Shown here: one piece after another, positions 11,431 to 21,817 of the stretch
Numbering within the stretch: the stretch's first letter is position 1
How the letters are laid out: each line of letters begins with the position of its first letter
Source: Zygnema cylindricum
Lineage: Eukaryota; Streptophyta; Zygnematophyceae; Zygnematales; Zygnemataceae
Assembly (NCBI GenBank): GCA_037447655.1
Contig: JBBHKE010003043.1
Coordinates: 23,240 to 87,239 of the forward strand
Length of the DNA stretch: 64,000 bases
Reading direction: 5' to 3'
Translations under genes and position numbers: made by a program
The notes under the pieces: model-generated
The model's input: the letters and a program-made list of their open reading frames with translations, nothing else
Database searches by the model: none
What the model was told of the DNA's origin: nothing

Positions 11431-12028
11431 CTCACACTGGATGACTTGCCCGATCACTTCGCGGCTCTCAAACATCCAACGGTCGCGATTTACGCCTATA
11501 ACATTGGAGAATCCTGACAGATATCCAGTTAACATGTTTAATCTGACAAAAAAGTTTAAAATGGTACGAATCTGTACAAAAACGTACGGCATCCAGTAAA
11601 CAACCCAACTTTTGCTATAATGGAATCTCACCCTCAGTCCACTAAAAATGTTTTTATGAGTAAAAATAATTACGGTACGGTTCTTTACGAAACAGTACGA
11701 CCGTTAGCAAACAACCCCATATTTTCGTTAATTGAACTTCACCCTGACACGTACAAATTGAATTGAATGCTTCGCGAATGAATATCCGACGAACATTAGT
11801 ACCTCCAAGAACTCGGGAAGTATTGGCAAGATTCGTTGTAATGTTGTTCGCTTATAAAGACAAAATAAGTGGTACGGCACTATAAGGAAAGATCCGGATT
11901 TCTGTCAACCACGTCACTTTTCGTCCGATGGAACTTCATCGTTAGCGTCAATAAAAACAAAACAGGGATAGCAAATCCTATTTTAGGTTCGTGGGCTAAA
12001 ATCTAAGGGTACCGATAAAGTGTCATTG
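11431..12028 (+). repeat. Degenerate tandem repeat of about 115 bp
   Basis: Three diverged units share a (g)gtacg(g)-aaacagtacg-(t)caa(a/c)caac phrase followed by t(g/t)gaacttcacc (near 11560-11640, 11675-11745 and 11870-11945). No gene is supported. Confidence 0.45.
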
Positions 12029-12036
12029 ACCGTAAT

Positions 12037-12776
12037 CAGAGGTCGCAAACAGTCAACCGAAACCGTGACCGACCGTTAACCGACCGCCCGCGCCGGATCC
12101 GGAACGGATTCGGTTGCCAAATTTTGGGGGTCGGGCGGTTACGGTCGGTTGACTCACCATAGAAAAAAAAAACGGTCAGTTACGGTCGGTCAAACAAAAA
12201 ACCAAAAAAAAAGAAAAATTTGTACTTTTTTTCCAACATTATTGTTCTTTGTACTTTTGGTATTGTAGAAGTACGTGGCATCATGATTAGCGTCGCAAAT
12301 CTGACACGGTACTAACACTATTTATTTCGCGAATCTTACAAAAAGATAATCCAACATTCATGTACTTTGTACTCTTTGGCATCGTGGAAGTACGTGACAT
12401 CATGATTAGCGTCGCAAATCTGACACGGTACTGTAGTAAGCTATTTATTTCGCAAATCAAAGGGAACGCGACAAAGCGTCGCAAATCTAACACAGTAGTA
12501 CACTATTCATTTCGCAAATCTTAGGGAACGCGACAAATTGTAATTATTGGCTTATTCCGTCGTACATTGACTAATTTTGTACTTTTTCGGTTACTGGCGG
12601 GCACGGTTAGTCGCGAAAAATCAAGATTCGGTTAATTTTTTTTTTCGTAAACGACGGTCGGTTAACGGTTAACAATTTTGGAGCGTGACAAAACTCGGTC
12701 GGGCGTCGGTTACTCAGATTTTGAAAAAAAAACGGTCAGTTTCGGGTATGAAATTTTTTGACTTTTGCGACCTCTG
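12037..12776. mobile_element. 740-bp hAT-type non-autonomous element with exact 8-bp target duplication
   Basis: The termini CAGAGGTCGCAAA and TTTGCGACCTCTG are perfect inverted repeats with the hAT CAGRGG start. ACCGTAAT flanks both ends (12029-12036 and 12777-12784). The subterminal regions are dense in ggtcggtta and its complement. The middle holds about three tandem units of roughly 110 bp around gattagcgtcgcaaatctga. No transposase. Confidence 0.9.
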
Positions 12777-12899
12777 ACCGTAATGACGTCAAGCGGAGTA
12801 AGTCCCGATATTCTGTACGGCTGTACCTGCGCAGGATGCAGAAAAATCGAAAAAGACTATTTGATCGGAAGGGGCCATACAGCATAGTTGGTAACACTA

Positions 12900-13347
12900 C
12901 ACCGTGTATCGCTATTAGTGTTGACATTTTTTGCGCCACTTAAAACATCTTTTCTCCGTACACACTTGTCCGATTTCAGATGGAGACCGCCCATCAGATG
13001 ATGAGAATCTTGCAGTTTAATGATAACCGTCAAATCCGTAATATGACAGCCGTCAGATCCATAATCTGACAAGCGTGTACGGAGAAAAGATTTTTTAAGT
13101 GGCAAGAAGGACATTAACACTACACCTTGAATCGTTATTAGCGTATAGAAATTATTAGTGTAAAGAAAAAATTAGCGTCATTAATTCTAATTTAGTGCCA
13201 AGAGACGTGGCAGATTATGGTCCACGTCCTTAAATAGTGTAATTTATTTTATTTAAGGTATCAATGTCAAAATTTTGGGGTGCCGATATAGCGTACATAA
13301 GGCTAAATAACGATTCACGGTGTAATAGGCAATAGCAATAGACGGTG
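12900..13347. mobile_element. M1 MITE split by a second MITE (M2)
   Basis: M1 starts CACCGTGTATCGCTATTAG at 12900 after TA (12898-12899). Its right terminal repeat, near aacacTAATAG, is interrupted by M2 at 13123-13322 and resumes at 13325-13347, followed by TA. The right end now directly abuts the reading frame of transporter copy 1, whose first candidate ATG is at 13393. Confidence 0.75.
13123..13322. mobile_element. M2 MITE, 200 bp, TA target
   Basis: The inverted ends CACCTTGAATCGTTATTA and TAAATAACGATTCACGGTG are flanked by TA (13121-13122 and 13323-13324). It sits inside the right terminal repeat of an M1 element, which fixes the order of insertion: M1 first, M2 later. Confidence 0.8.
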
Positions 13348-13379
13348 TACTATTGCCTCGTAAACCATCCATTTCGAAA

Positions 13380-13446
13380 CGCTCCATTTCTAATGGAGGC
13401 TTCCACTAGCGGGACTCCATTTCTAATGGAGGCTTCCACTAGCGGG
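13380..13446 (+). repeat. Tandem duplication of the start-codon region
   Basis: A 33-bp unit, ctccatttctaatggaggct onward through ttccactagcggga, occurs twice. It gives two in-frame ATGs and a duplicated PFLMEASTSG segment. Copy 2 of the gene has a single unit at the same place (near 22076). Confidence 0.9.
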
Positions 13447-16387
13447 AATGCTGAGGAAGAACGTAGATACAAGCATCAGAAACACAAGGATATTGATTTG
13501 AGTCGATGTAAAATTTCACGGTTCAAGATGGGAAGTACTGCTACATTTGAGCCTGTAAATAATGTAACCAAGATGGAAATTCAAGAGTTACAGGAATTAC
13601 TCTGCAAAAGGGATAGCCAGGAATTTTTCTGGTACCATGTGGATATTCTCCAGGAAAGCGAGAAAATTGAGGAAATCGAAAATACCTATTGTGAAGCCAT
13701 AAAAGCTATGGCAGAAGACCTCATACCTCCCCTTCAAAACTCGGATTTAGCATTTCTTTTCAGCGAGGAGTCTCACTGCAGCAGCCTCCCAAATACCGTA
13801 CATTTTAACATTGGCTCCACTGGCCCTCTCCTCGGTCCCTTTACCATTAAGTTTGGAGCTCGAGTTTCTGAGAAGCTCATTGTCAGTGTTGGTCTGGCTT
13901 ATAAGTCTTCCGAGACTCGTGCTCCCCCTGGGACAACGTTTTTTCATACCATCCGTGAAATGTTTGATTTTGAAAGATGCAAATGGATTTTTGCCAGTGG
14001 ATCTGCTTTAAGGGTGCTAAAACCATTGGTGTCTCAATGGTTCGCATTGGGAAAGGATGCAAAAATAGTTTCTATGCCTCTTAGGAAAGCCAGACTATTT
14101 TTGGCGGACTATCCGCTGAGAGTGGCGGCTGATTCCGTACCAAATAATGTCGGTGAGCTGCTAGTGTTGCTCCTGGAGCTGTTTTTCTCTCGCACGCAAC
14201 ATATGCTGCAGGCCATAGAAAAATCGGTGTTCGAGATCAAAGCGAGAGTAAAAAAAGGCAAGTGACGAGTGAATGGGGGATAGAACGTTGGAAAGAGGAT
14301 GGAGGACGGGAGGGGAGGATGGGGGGGGAGGGGAGGGAGAGGAGGGGAGGGGAGGGAAGGGAGGGAGGGGAGGGAAGGGAGGGAGGGGAGGGAGGGGAAG
14401 GAGGGGAGAGAGGAGAGGAGGGAGGGGAAGGCAGGGTGGGGATGGGAGAGAGGGGACGGACAGGAGAGGAGGGGTGGGAGATAGGAGAGGGAGGGATAGG
14501 GGGAGGGAGGGAGAGAGGAAGGGATAGGGGTAGGAGGGGAGTGAGGGGGGGAAGGAGGGAGGGACGGGGAGGAGGAGAGGGCGGGGGGAAGGAGGAGAAG
14601 GGGAGGGAGGCATTTAGGGAGGAATGGAGGGAGGAGGGAGTGAGGGGGGGGGAGAGAGGGGGAGAGGAGAAGGTGGACAGAGCGAGAGTGGGGGGAGAGA
14701 GAGGGAGATGAACGGCTGAGATGTGACAGTATCATCATATTTGTGGTGATGGTTTCACCCATCCTTTCAAAGTGACGGTGAGCCCGTGACAGTGTCCACG
14801 TGACAGTTTTTTGATGTATGGTTAGTTTCCAGAAGGTAGTACTATACAACCGTGTATCGCTATTGGTGTTAATGTTTTCGCCAATTAAAACATCTTTTCT
14901 CCGTGCACATACGTCCAATTTTTGATTGGAGACCACCAATTGAAAGAGGGGAATCTTGCCTTTCAATCGCAACTGTCGGATTAACAATCTGACAAGTATG
15001 CATGGAGAAATGATGTTTGAATGGGCGCAAAAAACACCAACACTAATAGGGATACACGGTGTACGTATTTGGGATTGTGATACCCCCAAGGTTGTGATAT
15101 TCGGGGCTTATAAAAGTGAGAAATTTCTCCAAGTATGACCTTTGCATCGTCAATATGGTGATATCAAAAAATATGATGTGTTTCCACGATACGTGTACTC
15201 CATAGCAAAATAGGTTTTTCAAATATGCTATGGTGTACAATACTACAGAACTACAATATTGTGCCACAAGTGTTCTTTTACGGATAACAATACGCATTTA
15301 CTATACAAAAATCCTGCATGTGCGCAGAGAAAAAGAGCTTGAGAGAAAAAGATGCCTTGGGAAATTTGGTATGCATGGTGGTTTGTTGCCTCTTGAGTGT
15401 TGTGTTTCCCAATTGCATAACACACTTTCCTTTGTGTAGACCGCAGAGGTAGCCATGAATGTCTGACAGTATGAACATTATGGTTTGTGGCAAGAGATAA
15501 AACCGATATTATGAAATTGAAAGAAGACCGTCTTCTTCGTCACTTGGAGCATCACCTGAATGAGTTGGAGTTGGTGAACTCATGACTAAAATCCCATCTG
15601 AAGTATTTACGCAGCTTGATGTCCTTTTAATGAAGATTCACTTCAAAGTCAACATGTTCATGATTACTATCTTCTTGAGACCATCTCACTCATGAAACAC
15701 CTTTCTTTTGTTCTTTAGGGTATCGACAACGCGGACGTGGTTCTCCCGGAGGTGCAGCAGGCAATGCACAAAAAAGATTGGTTTTTGGGGAGCGACAAGA
15801 CCTCAGAGGCCACCAATTTGAAAGCGTCCATGGAGAGCTTGTCGGCAAGAATAAAGTTCGCCAAAAGAAGAATTGGATTTCTAGCATCCCGAGTCACAGC
15901 CTTGCAAGGGACTTTGGATCAATGGCAGACTGAAACCGCCAATAAGCAGCTCTATTACATCACTATTTTCACTTTTGTGTCTCTCCCTTTGACCATTTTA
16001 CTTGGACGTAAGCCTCTTTGAATTTGTCCTTTGATATGCTATTGCGCATGACGTTATTTCAAATTCTGTAGAGTAGATCGGTGTACGATAACATTTCATC
16101 CACAGTTATAATAATTCGTGCTTTCTTTTCTCGCAGTGTTTGGACTCAGTGTTGGAGGAGTTCCATGGACGTCGGAATCAGATGCCGATCCGATGGGATT
16201 TAAATATGTTGCATCGTTATGTGTTGGTGTAGCCGTACCCTTATTGCTACTTTTTCTCTGGGATGAGATCGTAAACTTTCTTATGGTCTTTCTGGTTATA
16301 CCCCACTTTATAATATGGTTCCTGATTTTCACGTCTAAGCTTTTTTTTGATTTTGTTTTGAACAGAATTCTCGCAAATCGTCGTTGA
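13393..16387 (+). CDS. CorA/ZntB-like divalent metal transporter, copy 1 (apparently intact)
   Basis: Four exons join in phase: 13393-14257, 15497-15573, 15719-16007 and 16137-16387, giving 493 residues. The last two exons make the family signature: a hydrophobic helix running into LPLTILLGLFGLSVGGVPW, a short acidic loop (TSESDADP), then a second helix. That is the two-helix end of CorA/ZntB channels. Known members carry GMN (CorA) or GVN (ZntB) where this copy has GLS. The long N-terminal part would be the cytoplasmic funnel domain, with WYHVDIL near residue 85 and a predicted long helix before the membrane. The donor of exon 1 is GC (AG|GCAAGT). The ATG at 13393 or the one at 13426 could start, because a 33-36 bp duplication copies the start region. 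Copy 1 ends in an extra hydrophobic segment missing from copies 3 and 4. Expected role: metal ion transport across a membrane; ion unknown. Confidence 0.65.
14272..14712 (+). repeat. G-rich purine minisatellite in intron 1 of transporter copy 1
   Basis: About 440 bp of ggagggaggggaggga-type units with many runs of three or more G, just after the GC donor. The equivalent place has about 50 bp in copy 2 (23247-23293) and about 160 bp in copy 4 (29262-29425), so the tract changes length freely. It could form G-quadruplexes in the intron RNA. Pro/Ser-rich minus-strand frames here are artefacts. Confidence 0.9.
14847..15061. mobile_element. M1 MITE in intron 1 of transporter copy 1
   Basis: Inverted ends (c)aaccgtgtatcgctattg and aatagggatacacggtg lie between TA dinucleotides (14845-14846 and 15062-15063). 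The same element at the same intron position in copy 4 (29530-29734) shows that it was present before those copies duplicated. Confidence 0.8.
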
Positions 16388-16920
16388 TGTATTTATAACT
16401 GTGTGCCCATAGCATTTATAGGTTTTAGCGAGTTTTTTTTTGCCCACATGGAAGGAACTGTGAAGCCTTTGATTATAAGCTTTTCAGTTTTTTTTTTTTT
16501 TTTTTAATTTATTCTATAATCGCTGTCAAAGTCAACCGATTAACTAGTATATAGAAAATTAGGTGAAGAGAAGGAAAAAAATGTCATTAAACATAAGCTA
16601 TGACATGCAATATCATGTATATGGGACATACATTTATATTTATCTTACTCTTTTTAATGAATTTTGTTTGAACGGATTAACAATAATGAACTGAATGTTA
16701 TCACGAGGGGGAGAAAGATAGATGCAACAATTTAGTTTTAGAGCTTATTCCGTTATTTGTATGCCATGGAGTTGATTATCATTTTTGCTTTACTTTTCCC
16801 CTCTCTTTTCTTCTTTTCTTGTTTTCTTTGGTTTGTTTGTTTCTTAACTTCATTTGTCTCATTCATTTCATTTCTTTTTGAATTACGTTTTAGTTATGGT
16901 AGAACACACTATGTAGGCAT

Positions 16921-17048
16921 CCAATGCCCAACATCAATGTTCAATATCCAACGTCCAATGTCCAATGTCCAATGTCCAATGTCCAATGTCCATTTTGCAA
17001 TGTTCAATATCCAATGTCCAATGCCCAACGCCAAATGAACAATGCCCA
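16921..17048 (+). repeat. CCAATGT heptamer array, copy 1
   Basis: About 125 bp of 7-bp units (ccaatgt), mostly with one substitution each. The other copies are 26585-26770 and 31685-32325. Confidence 0.9.
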
Positions 17049-17759
17049 ATTTTTTATGTCCAATGATAAACTTATATGCTAAAACATTAAGTATTGTTAT
17101 CCCTAGGAGGTTAAAATGAGAAGGAAATTGCATTTTCGAATGTCCAACATGTTAATCCTATCATCAGCTAAAATTTACAAGACATACTAAACTTGGCAAA
17201 GAGTCTTTAAAACCAGCAAAGTAAGCTAATCCAAACCAGCAGCTAAACTTTGCACAAAAACTTGGTCAGCAATTCAATTAAGAGGAGGACAGTCACATTC
17301 TGAGAGGTAGTAACAATTTAACCAATAACAATACCAACAAGGATGCAATAAGAGAAGCTTGTTATCACGATTAAAAGACCAAATTAATCGAATTTCACTT
17401 TGAGAATGTCATGAAACTTAGAAAACTACGATAAGCGGAAGGCTACTTGTTAAGTAAAAATCGACAAGCTCACACATCGTCGACAAACAAACAGCTGGAG
17501 TTTGTGAAGTACTACTTTTTCTTTCGTAGGTTGAGGTGTAGCTACACACACATATAAAAAAGGATAGGCAAGGGGAGATTACTTGGTTCTGCTTGTGTTT
17601 ATTAAGCGAGTAAGCTAAACTGTACAGTCTCTCCTACCTATTCTCTTTTTAGGTTTAACATTCACCACAGTCAAACCCTATCAAAAAGAATATGAATAGT
17701 AGTAAGTTATAGCTCTGAATAATAATTGAAAAACACTGCCAAACCGAATGCCTTAACCT

Positions 17760-18035
17760 GTAACTATATGTCGAAATGTCTAAACGTAAAAATGTATAAA
17801 TGTTACAAAAAACTATATGTCTAAAAGTCGAAATCTTAAAAGCTCGAAATGTCAAAATGAGTATCTTAAGTTCTACATGTTTAAATGTTTAATTCTTTGA
17901 TTGTTTAAATGTCTGGATGTCTAAATGTCTACATGTCTACAAGTTTAACCGTTTGAATGTCCAAATGTCTTTATATCTTAAAATGTCGAATTGTGTAACT
18001 GTCTCATTAAACGTCGACATGTATAAATGTCTAAG
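17760..18035 (+). repeat. AATGTCTAA-type array, copy 1
   Basis: Degenerate units of about 8-12 bp around aaatgtctaaatgtctacat. The counterparts are 27465-27740 and 33045-33300. Confidence 0.8.
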
Positions 18036-19486
18036 CGTTGCGGGTTTTTCCATTGTATATAGACCCAAGAAATGAGTCTATCTCTGCTTGCCTCTGTAGA
18101 GACAAGCAATCTCCAGAAAATACGTCAGAGGTTTTGTCACATTCACGACCAGTTCTTTTATAATGTGACATTATACCGACTTACTTTGCAAACACAAATT
18201 GAAGGCCATCAGTTTTTTAATTTCTGTTTCCTGTTTTTCTAGTTTCTGTTTTTCCGTTTTCTGTTTTTTTGGTTTCTGTTTTCTTTCTAATTCTTGTTTT
18301 CTGTTTTACCCTCGGGGTTTTTTCTGAAGGGCCAACGCCTAGGAGAAGAGGGGAGGAGAGTGGAAATTAGCGTGGAAAGGAGAGTAATGAAAACATCCAG
18401 AATTTTTTTAATTAAAACCAACTCTATACCAACTATAATTTAATTCAGAAAATATATAGAAGAAACTGGAACGAAAAGGTTCTGACAAGGATCCCTCGAA
18501 CATTCTGAGAAAAAAAAGATTTTTTTTTGAAATATGCTGTCTTTTTCTGTGATTGATATCATGCAATATTATCTTAACAAATTTTTATATAAAAACCCAA
18601 ACATATCTGATAAATTTATCCCAAAAATGATGATATAAACCTTTCTTCACATACAGACAGACAAGATTTTAGTCATTATTGTCATTTTTTTTTTGTCATT
18701 TTTTTTTGTCGGTTTAGGCATTGTCAAATTTTCCATCGACAATGAAATTCCCAACCATAGGAAAAAAATAAAATTAAAATATAAAAGATCCTATTCACTT
18801 GAAAAGAACTTGACTTACTGAAAAGAAATCGAAAACTCTTTGGAAAAGTTTTCTGTTTATTTTGTTTTTTTCCTATCTGATTTCTTCGTTTAACACAAAT
18901 CCTACAATTTTTTTGCACAAGAATTTGTACTTTGGCTTTTGCTAAAAAAAAGCTATGTAAAATACATATCCTAAAAAAAAAAAATTGCCTTCAAATTTTT
19001 GAAAACAGCAAACCTAATAACTAAATCCTATAAAATAATCAACACTAAATTAACCCTGAAATTTTTCCCTAAAACCTCTAACCCTAAAACTTTATTCTAA
19101 AACTCCTAAAACTTTTAAAACTTCAAAAACTCAAAAAAAAATCTACAAAAATAAAAAAAAGTTAACGTCAAAAAATCTCCCATCCAAGTTCTCAGTTAGG
19201 CGGAGAGGAGGGAGGGGGAGGAGGGAGAGGGGGGGAGGGGTAGCAATCTGGTGATGTTGGCGGTTCTGGAGAGTTATAGATATTATCACTCCGAAAATAA
19301 ATCCAATCTCTAACATACTTTGATTTGTCTTGAGAATATTAAACTTCTTTTTTTCTTCAAAAACGTTATTTTTTGAAGATCTATTTCGTCGTTCCATATC
19401 CATTGTTCTCTCTCTCGTTCAGGAACTTGTTTCGGTTTCTCTCCCTCCACTCCTGGCTTCTTCTGCGCTTGAATCGATTCTTTGTC

Positions 19487-19806
19487 TGTTGGAGGATTGT
19501 CCACTTCGGACTCCACACGTGTGTATCACGTTAAATGCTGGTTCCACCAGTGCGCCGTTCATCGCCGTAAATTCGGTTTCAGGCGCTTGCATGCACAATC
19601 GGCTCGGGAGCTCACTTGGTGGAGCTAGTGTACGGTTAACACAAGGTCCTGGGTTCGATCTCCGGCTTGGCCATTTTCCAAAAAACTCACACTTTGGCGC
19701 CCATGCGATAAGTTGTATATCGCCAATCCTCTCCGGCTTGGCCATTTTCCAAAAAACTCACACTTTGGCGCCCATGCGATAAGTTGTATATCACCAATCC
19801 TCAACA
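19487..19806 (+). repeat. TRIM left LTR (with 71-bp internal duplication)
   Basis: This LTR is 320 bp, against about 247 bp for the right LTR without its insertion. The excess is a tandem copy of about 71 bp (ctccggcttggccattttcc onward; 19660-19730 and 19731-19801). It contains the tRNA-like segment 19601-19673. Confidence 0.85.
19601..19673 (+). other. tRNA-like sequence in TRIM left LTR
   Basis: These 73 nt fold as a cloverleaf. The acceptor strands GGCTCGG and CTTGGCC pair with GT pairs and one mismatch. The D-stem is GCTC/GAGC, the anticodon stem core GTGT/ACAC, and the T-loop TTCGATC. A B box (GGTTCGATCTCC) is present, but the A box is damaged (gagctcacttgg). The anticodon loop has C instead of the universal T33, so it is not expected to decode. 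TTTT follows at once, like a Pol III terminator. Confidence 0.65.
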
Positions 19807-20005
19807 TAGTATCAGAGGAATCCTCAACATAGAATCATAGGAAGGGGGAGTTAGCAAGCCACACGAGATGGAGTACATCGCGAGAGGGCGTGTTGGAGGA
19901 TTGTCCACTTCGGACTCCACACGTGTGTATCGCGTTAAAAAGTTGGTTCCACCAGTTCACCGTTCATCGCCGTAAATTTGGTTTCAGGCGCTTGCATGCG
20001 CAATC

Positions 20006-20665
20006 AGCCGAGTAGCTCAGTTGGTAGAGCTAAACCGCTAATCGTTATTAGTGTAAAAAAAAAAATAGCGTAAACGCTAATTTAGTGTTAATAACGCTAA
20101 TTTGTAATTTTGTGTCCCAAAAAAAAAAGCATTAACATTAATTTGGCACTTAACGCCAACTTGTGTGTCGACTTCGTAGGGTGTACGCTGAGCTGTCATC
20201 GATACTATTTCAAGTTCAGGTGTACTATCCTGACAGCTTTCGCCGAAAAATGTACTTGTGCGGTTTGGAAATCGTACGAAACATGCAAATTAGAGTAAAA
20301 TTAACGCTATTTTATGCTTTATATTTCGTAATGTTCCGCTCTTTCCGGCAGCTAATTGGTACTGAAATTTAATTTACATGCGAAGCGCACTTAATGTTGT
20401 AAAATTGAGATGTCACGACGACGCAATGTACGTAAAAGAGCTTCTCGTACATCACACTAATTTCAACGAACGTAATATAAAATGGTTAACACTTAATAAA
20501 TACTTTCCATATTAACGTTAATTCTATTTTAATGTTAATAACACTAATTTATGATTTTGGGCAGAAAAAAGCCGCGTCAAAATTAGTGTTATTAACACTA
20601 ATAACGATTAGTGGTGTAGTGTACGGCTAACACAAGGTCCCGGGTTCGATCCCCGACTTGGCCAT
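20006..20665 (+). other. tRNA-like sequence in TRIM right LTR (split)
   Basis: With the MITE removed this is a 73-nt tRNA-like unit that is better kept than its partner. It has a perfect A box, TAGCTCAGTTGG, and B box, GGTTCGATCCC. The D-stem is GCTC/GAGC, and the acceptor pairs GCCGAG with CTTGGC. A TTTT run follows. Its closest general resemblance is to plant elongator tRNAs with an AGCTCAGTTGGT D-arm. The anticodon arm is aberrant, and no amino-acid identity can be assigned. Confidence 0.6.
20033..20617. mobile_element. 585-bp TA-target MITE inside the TRIM LTR
   Basis: The ends AACCGCTAATCGTTATTAG and CTAATAACGATTAGTGGTG are inverted. TA is duplicated (20031-20032 and 20618-20619), and the left LTR shows the site with a single TA. 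It shares the ctaatcg-ttattagtgt terminus type with M1 and M2 but has a different interior with many aacgctaattt phrases. Confidence 0.88.
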
Positions 20666-21099
20666 TTTCCAAAGTTTCCACTTTGGCGCCCATGCGATAC
20701 CTAAAATATTGCCGATCCTCAACATTGTACCCACCCGGATTTCTCTTTCTCTCTCCCTCAAAACATTCTCTCTCTCTCCCCCCCTCAAAACATTGTTTGT
20801 CCTATAACCTTCCTAACCAAAATCTTCTTCGCATCCCATAAACTTCTTCATCCCAACTTCTTCTCTCTCCCCCCCCCCCATATATTGGTTAGAATACTTT
20901 CTTTCTAACCAATATCTTTTCTATAAATCATTACCTTCTTCACCCCAATCCCAATTCCTTTCCATCTCTCCCCCCCAACATCTCCCCAAATTTTCCCTTT
21001 CTAACCATTGTTTCCTCTGACACTGCCATATTTCCTCATTCCACTTCCACCTCTCTCTTTCTCTCTCCGACTCGAAAAAGTAACTCAAATTGTTTAAGT

Positions 21100-21817
21100 C
21101 ATAAAAAAATATTTTTTTTTCATTTCATACCATTATTGATGTATATCATTCCGAGAAGAGGGAGAGAGGAGCAGTAGAGTGAGAATGACGGGGAAAGTCG
21201 AGGACGATGTAAACTTTTGCAAAGGACCCATGAATGAAAGTGGTCCGAGACCCTGCAAAATTTTTTCCGTACATGCGCGTGACGTGCTCGTCATTTTTCT
21301 ACTTACAAACGCGTGACGAGCAGGGAAATAAATAGCGTGGACTCTCCCTCATGCAAAATTTTTCAAAGACGTGACACGTGCGACAATATTTTCAAGCGAC
21401 TGTTTCGTACCACGGACTGAATATAATTCGTTCAAACGTACGAGAGCAGTACTGTAGACTTTCGACGAATCAAACAATAGATCCTAAAAGACATCTCGTA
21501 CATCTCGTACCGTACCGTTTCTTCACTGCACACCTCAGTACGGTAAAATACAAACACCTCCCTACACGATATAAAATGCATGTGGGATGGTTTTCTTATG
21601 CCCGGTTCTTTGTAATCGACTAATTGCACGCACTGAGCCCATTTCATATTTTCGTACGTGTTACTTTATTCAAAACCGTGTTAAACGTGCAATCTATTCG
21701 TCCGTTAGGTGTGACTTCGACTAAAACCGGCTCTCCAGGCGGTTTGACCTGCAGGACGCTGAAAAGTCGACGAAAATTATTTAATCGGAAGGGCCTCACG
21801 GCATAAGTGCTAACACC
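21100..21817 (+). repeat. Dispersed module R, copy 2 (upstream of transporter copy 2)
   Basis: This aligns with 43690-44352 along its length and, in its second half, with 7640-8000. Its first part resembles the middle of the Harbinger-like elements H1 and H2 (tcatttcatacc, catgcgcgtgacg and ctctccctc landmarks), so it probably includes a decayed transposon. It ends at an M1 MITE. Confidence 0.7.

Larger units (their letters stand above)
16388..19142 (+). repeat. 3' flank block, copy 1 of three
   Basis: This region aligns along its length with 25981-28866 and 31052-34292. Shared landmarks in order are a cacatg(a)aagga(a)c..tgaagcctttgattataagc phrase, a CCAATGT heptamer array, aaacagctgg..tttgt, an aatgtctaaatgtct array, a tttctgttttt tract, ggccaacgcctaggagaagag, and A/T-rich sequence ending near aaatctacaaaaa. 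No ORF is conserved among the three, so I see it as passive flanking DNA of the duplication unit. Confidence 0.85.
19487..20724 (+). mobile_element. TRIM-like miniature LTR retrotransposon with tRNA-like LTRs
   Basis: Two direct repeats (19487-19806 and 19891-20724) both begin TGTTGGAGGATTGTCCACTT and end ATCCTCAACA. They enclose only 84 bp. Directly after the first LTR, TAGTATCAGAGGA resembles the usual plant primer-binding site for initiator-Met tRNA. gcgagagggcg before the second LTR could be the polypurine tract. There is no coding capacity. The 5-bp target copies are TTGTC (19482-19486) and TTGTA (20725-20729). The paralogous unoccupied sequence at about 34604-34620 reads through with one TTGTC, which proves the boundaries. 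Without the later changes each LTR is about 247 bp, and the element would be about 580 bp. Strand is set by the primer-site and polypurine order. Confidence 0.85.
19891..20724 (+). repeat. TRIM right LTR, split by a 585-bp MITE
   Basis: Bases 19891-20032 and 20620-20724 make one LTR of 247 bp. The interruption is the TA-target element at 20033-20617, which falls in the middle of the tRNA-like sequence (20006-20030 plus 20618-20665). Confidence 0.85.
19143..21095 (-). pseudogene. Truncated copy of gene B 3' end, split by a TRIM element
   Basis: 19143-19486 and 20725-21095 together match 34293-34975, the region encoding the tail of gene B. There are point changes and some length differences in simple tracts. 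The copy stops abruptly at about 21095, where repeat module R2 begins. No pseudokinase exon or helical domain is present, so it cannot make the protein. It lies immediately after 3' flank block 1, as gene B lies after block 3, so it came along in a segmental duplication. The TRIM at 19487-20724 inserted afterwards. Confidence 0.85.

Noticed and set aside
14109-15089. 326-codon minus-strand ORF
   Set aside because: It covers exon 1 antisense, a purine minisatellite and a MITE. Pro/Ser/Leu richness comes from the GA tract.
16921-17048. CRISPR-like regular spacing
   Set aside because: Units are 7 bp and contiguous with no unique spacers, and the DNA is eukaryotic.
18724-18918. Small minus ORF seen in similar form at 28458-28643
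   Set aside because: The third block copy (near 33924) is frameshifted and the sequence is Lys/Phe-rich, AT-driven flank. There is no sign of protein-level conservation.
19070-19110. Plant telomere-like ccctaaa repeats
   Set aside because: Only isolated single units occur among variable ctaaaact phrases; there is no array.
19601-20665. Functional tRNA genes
   Set aside because: The anticodon arms are aberrant (C at position 33, weak stem), the left copy has a damaged A box, the right copy is split by a MITE, and both lie in the same position of an LTR.
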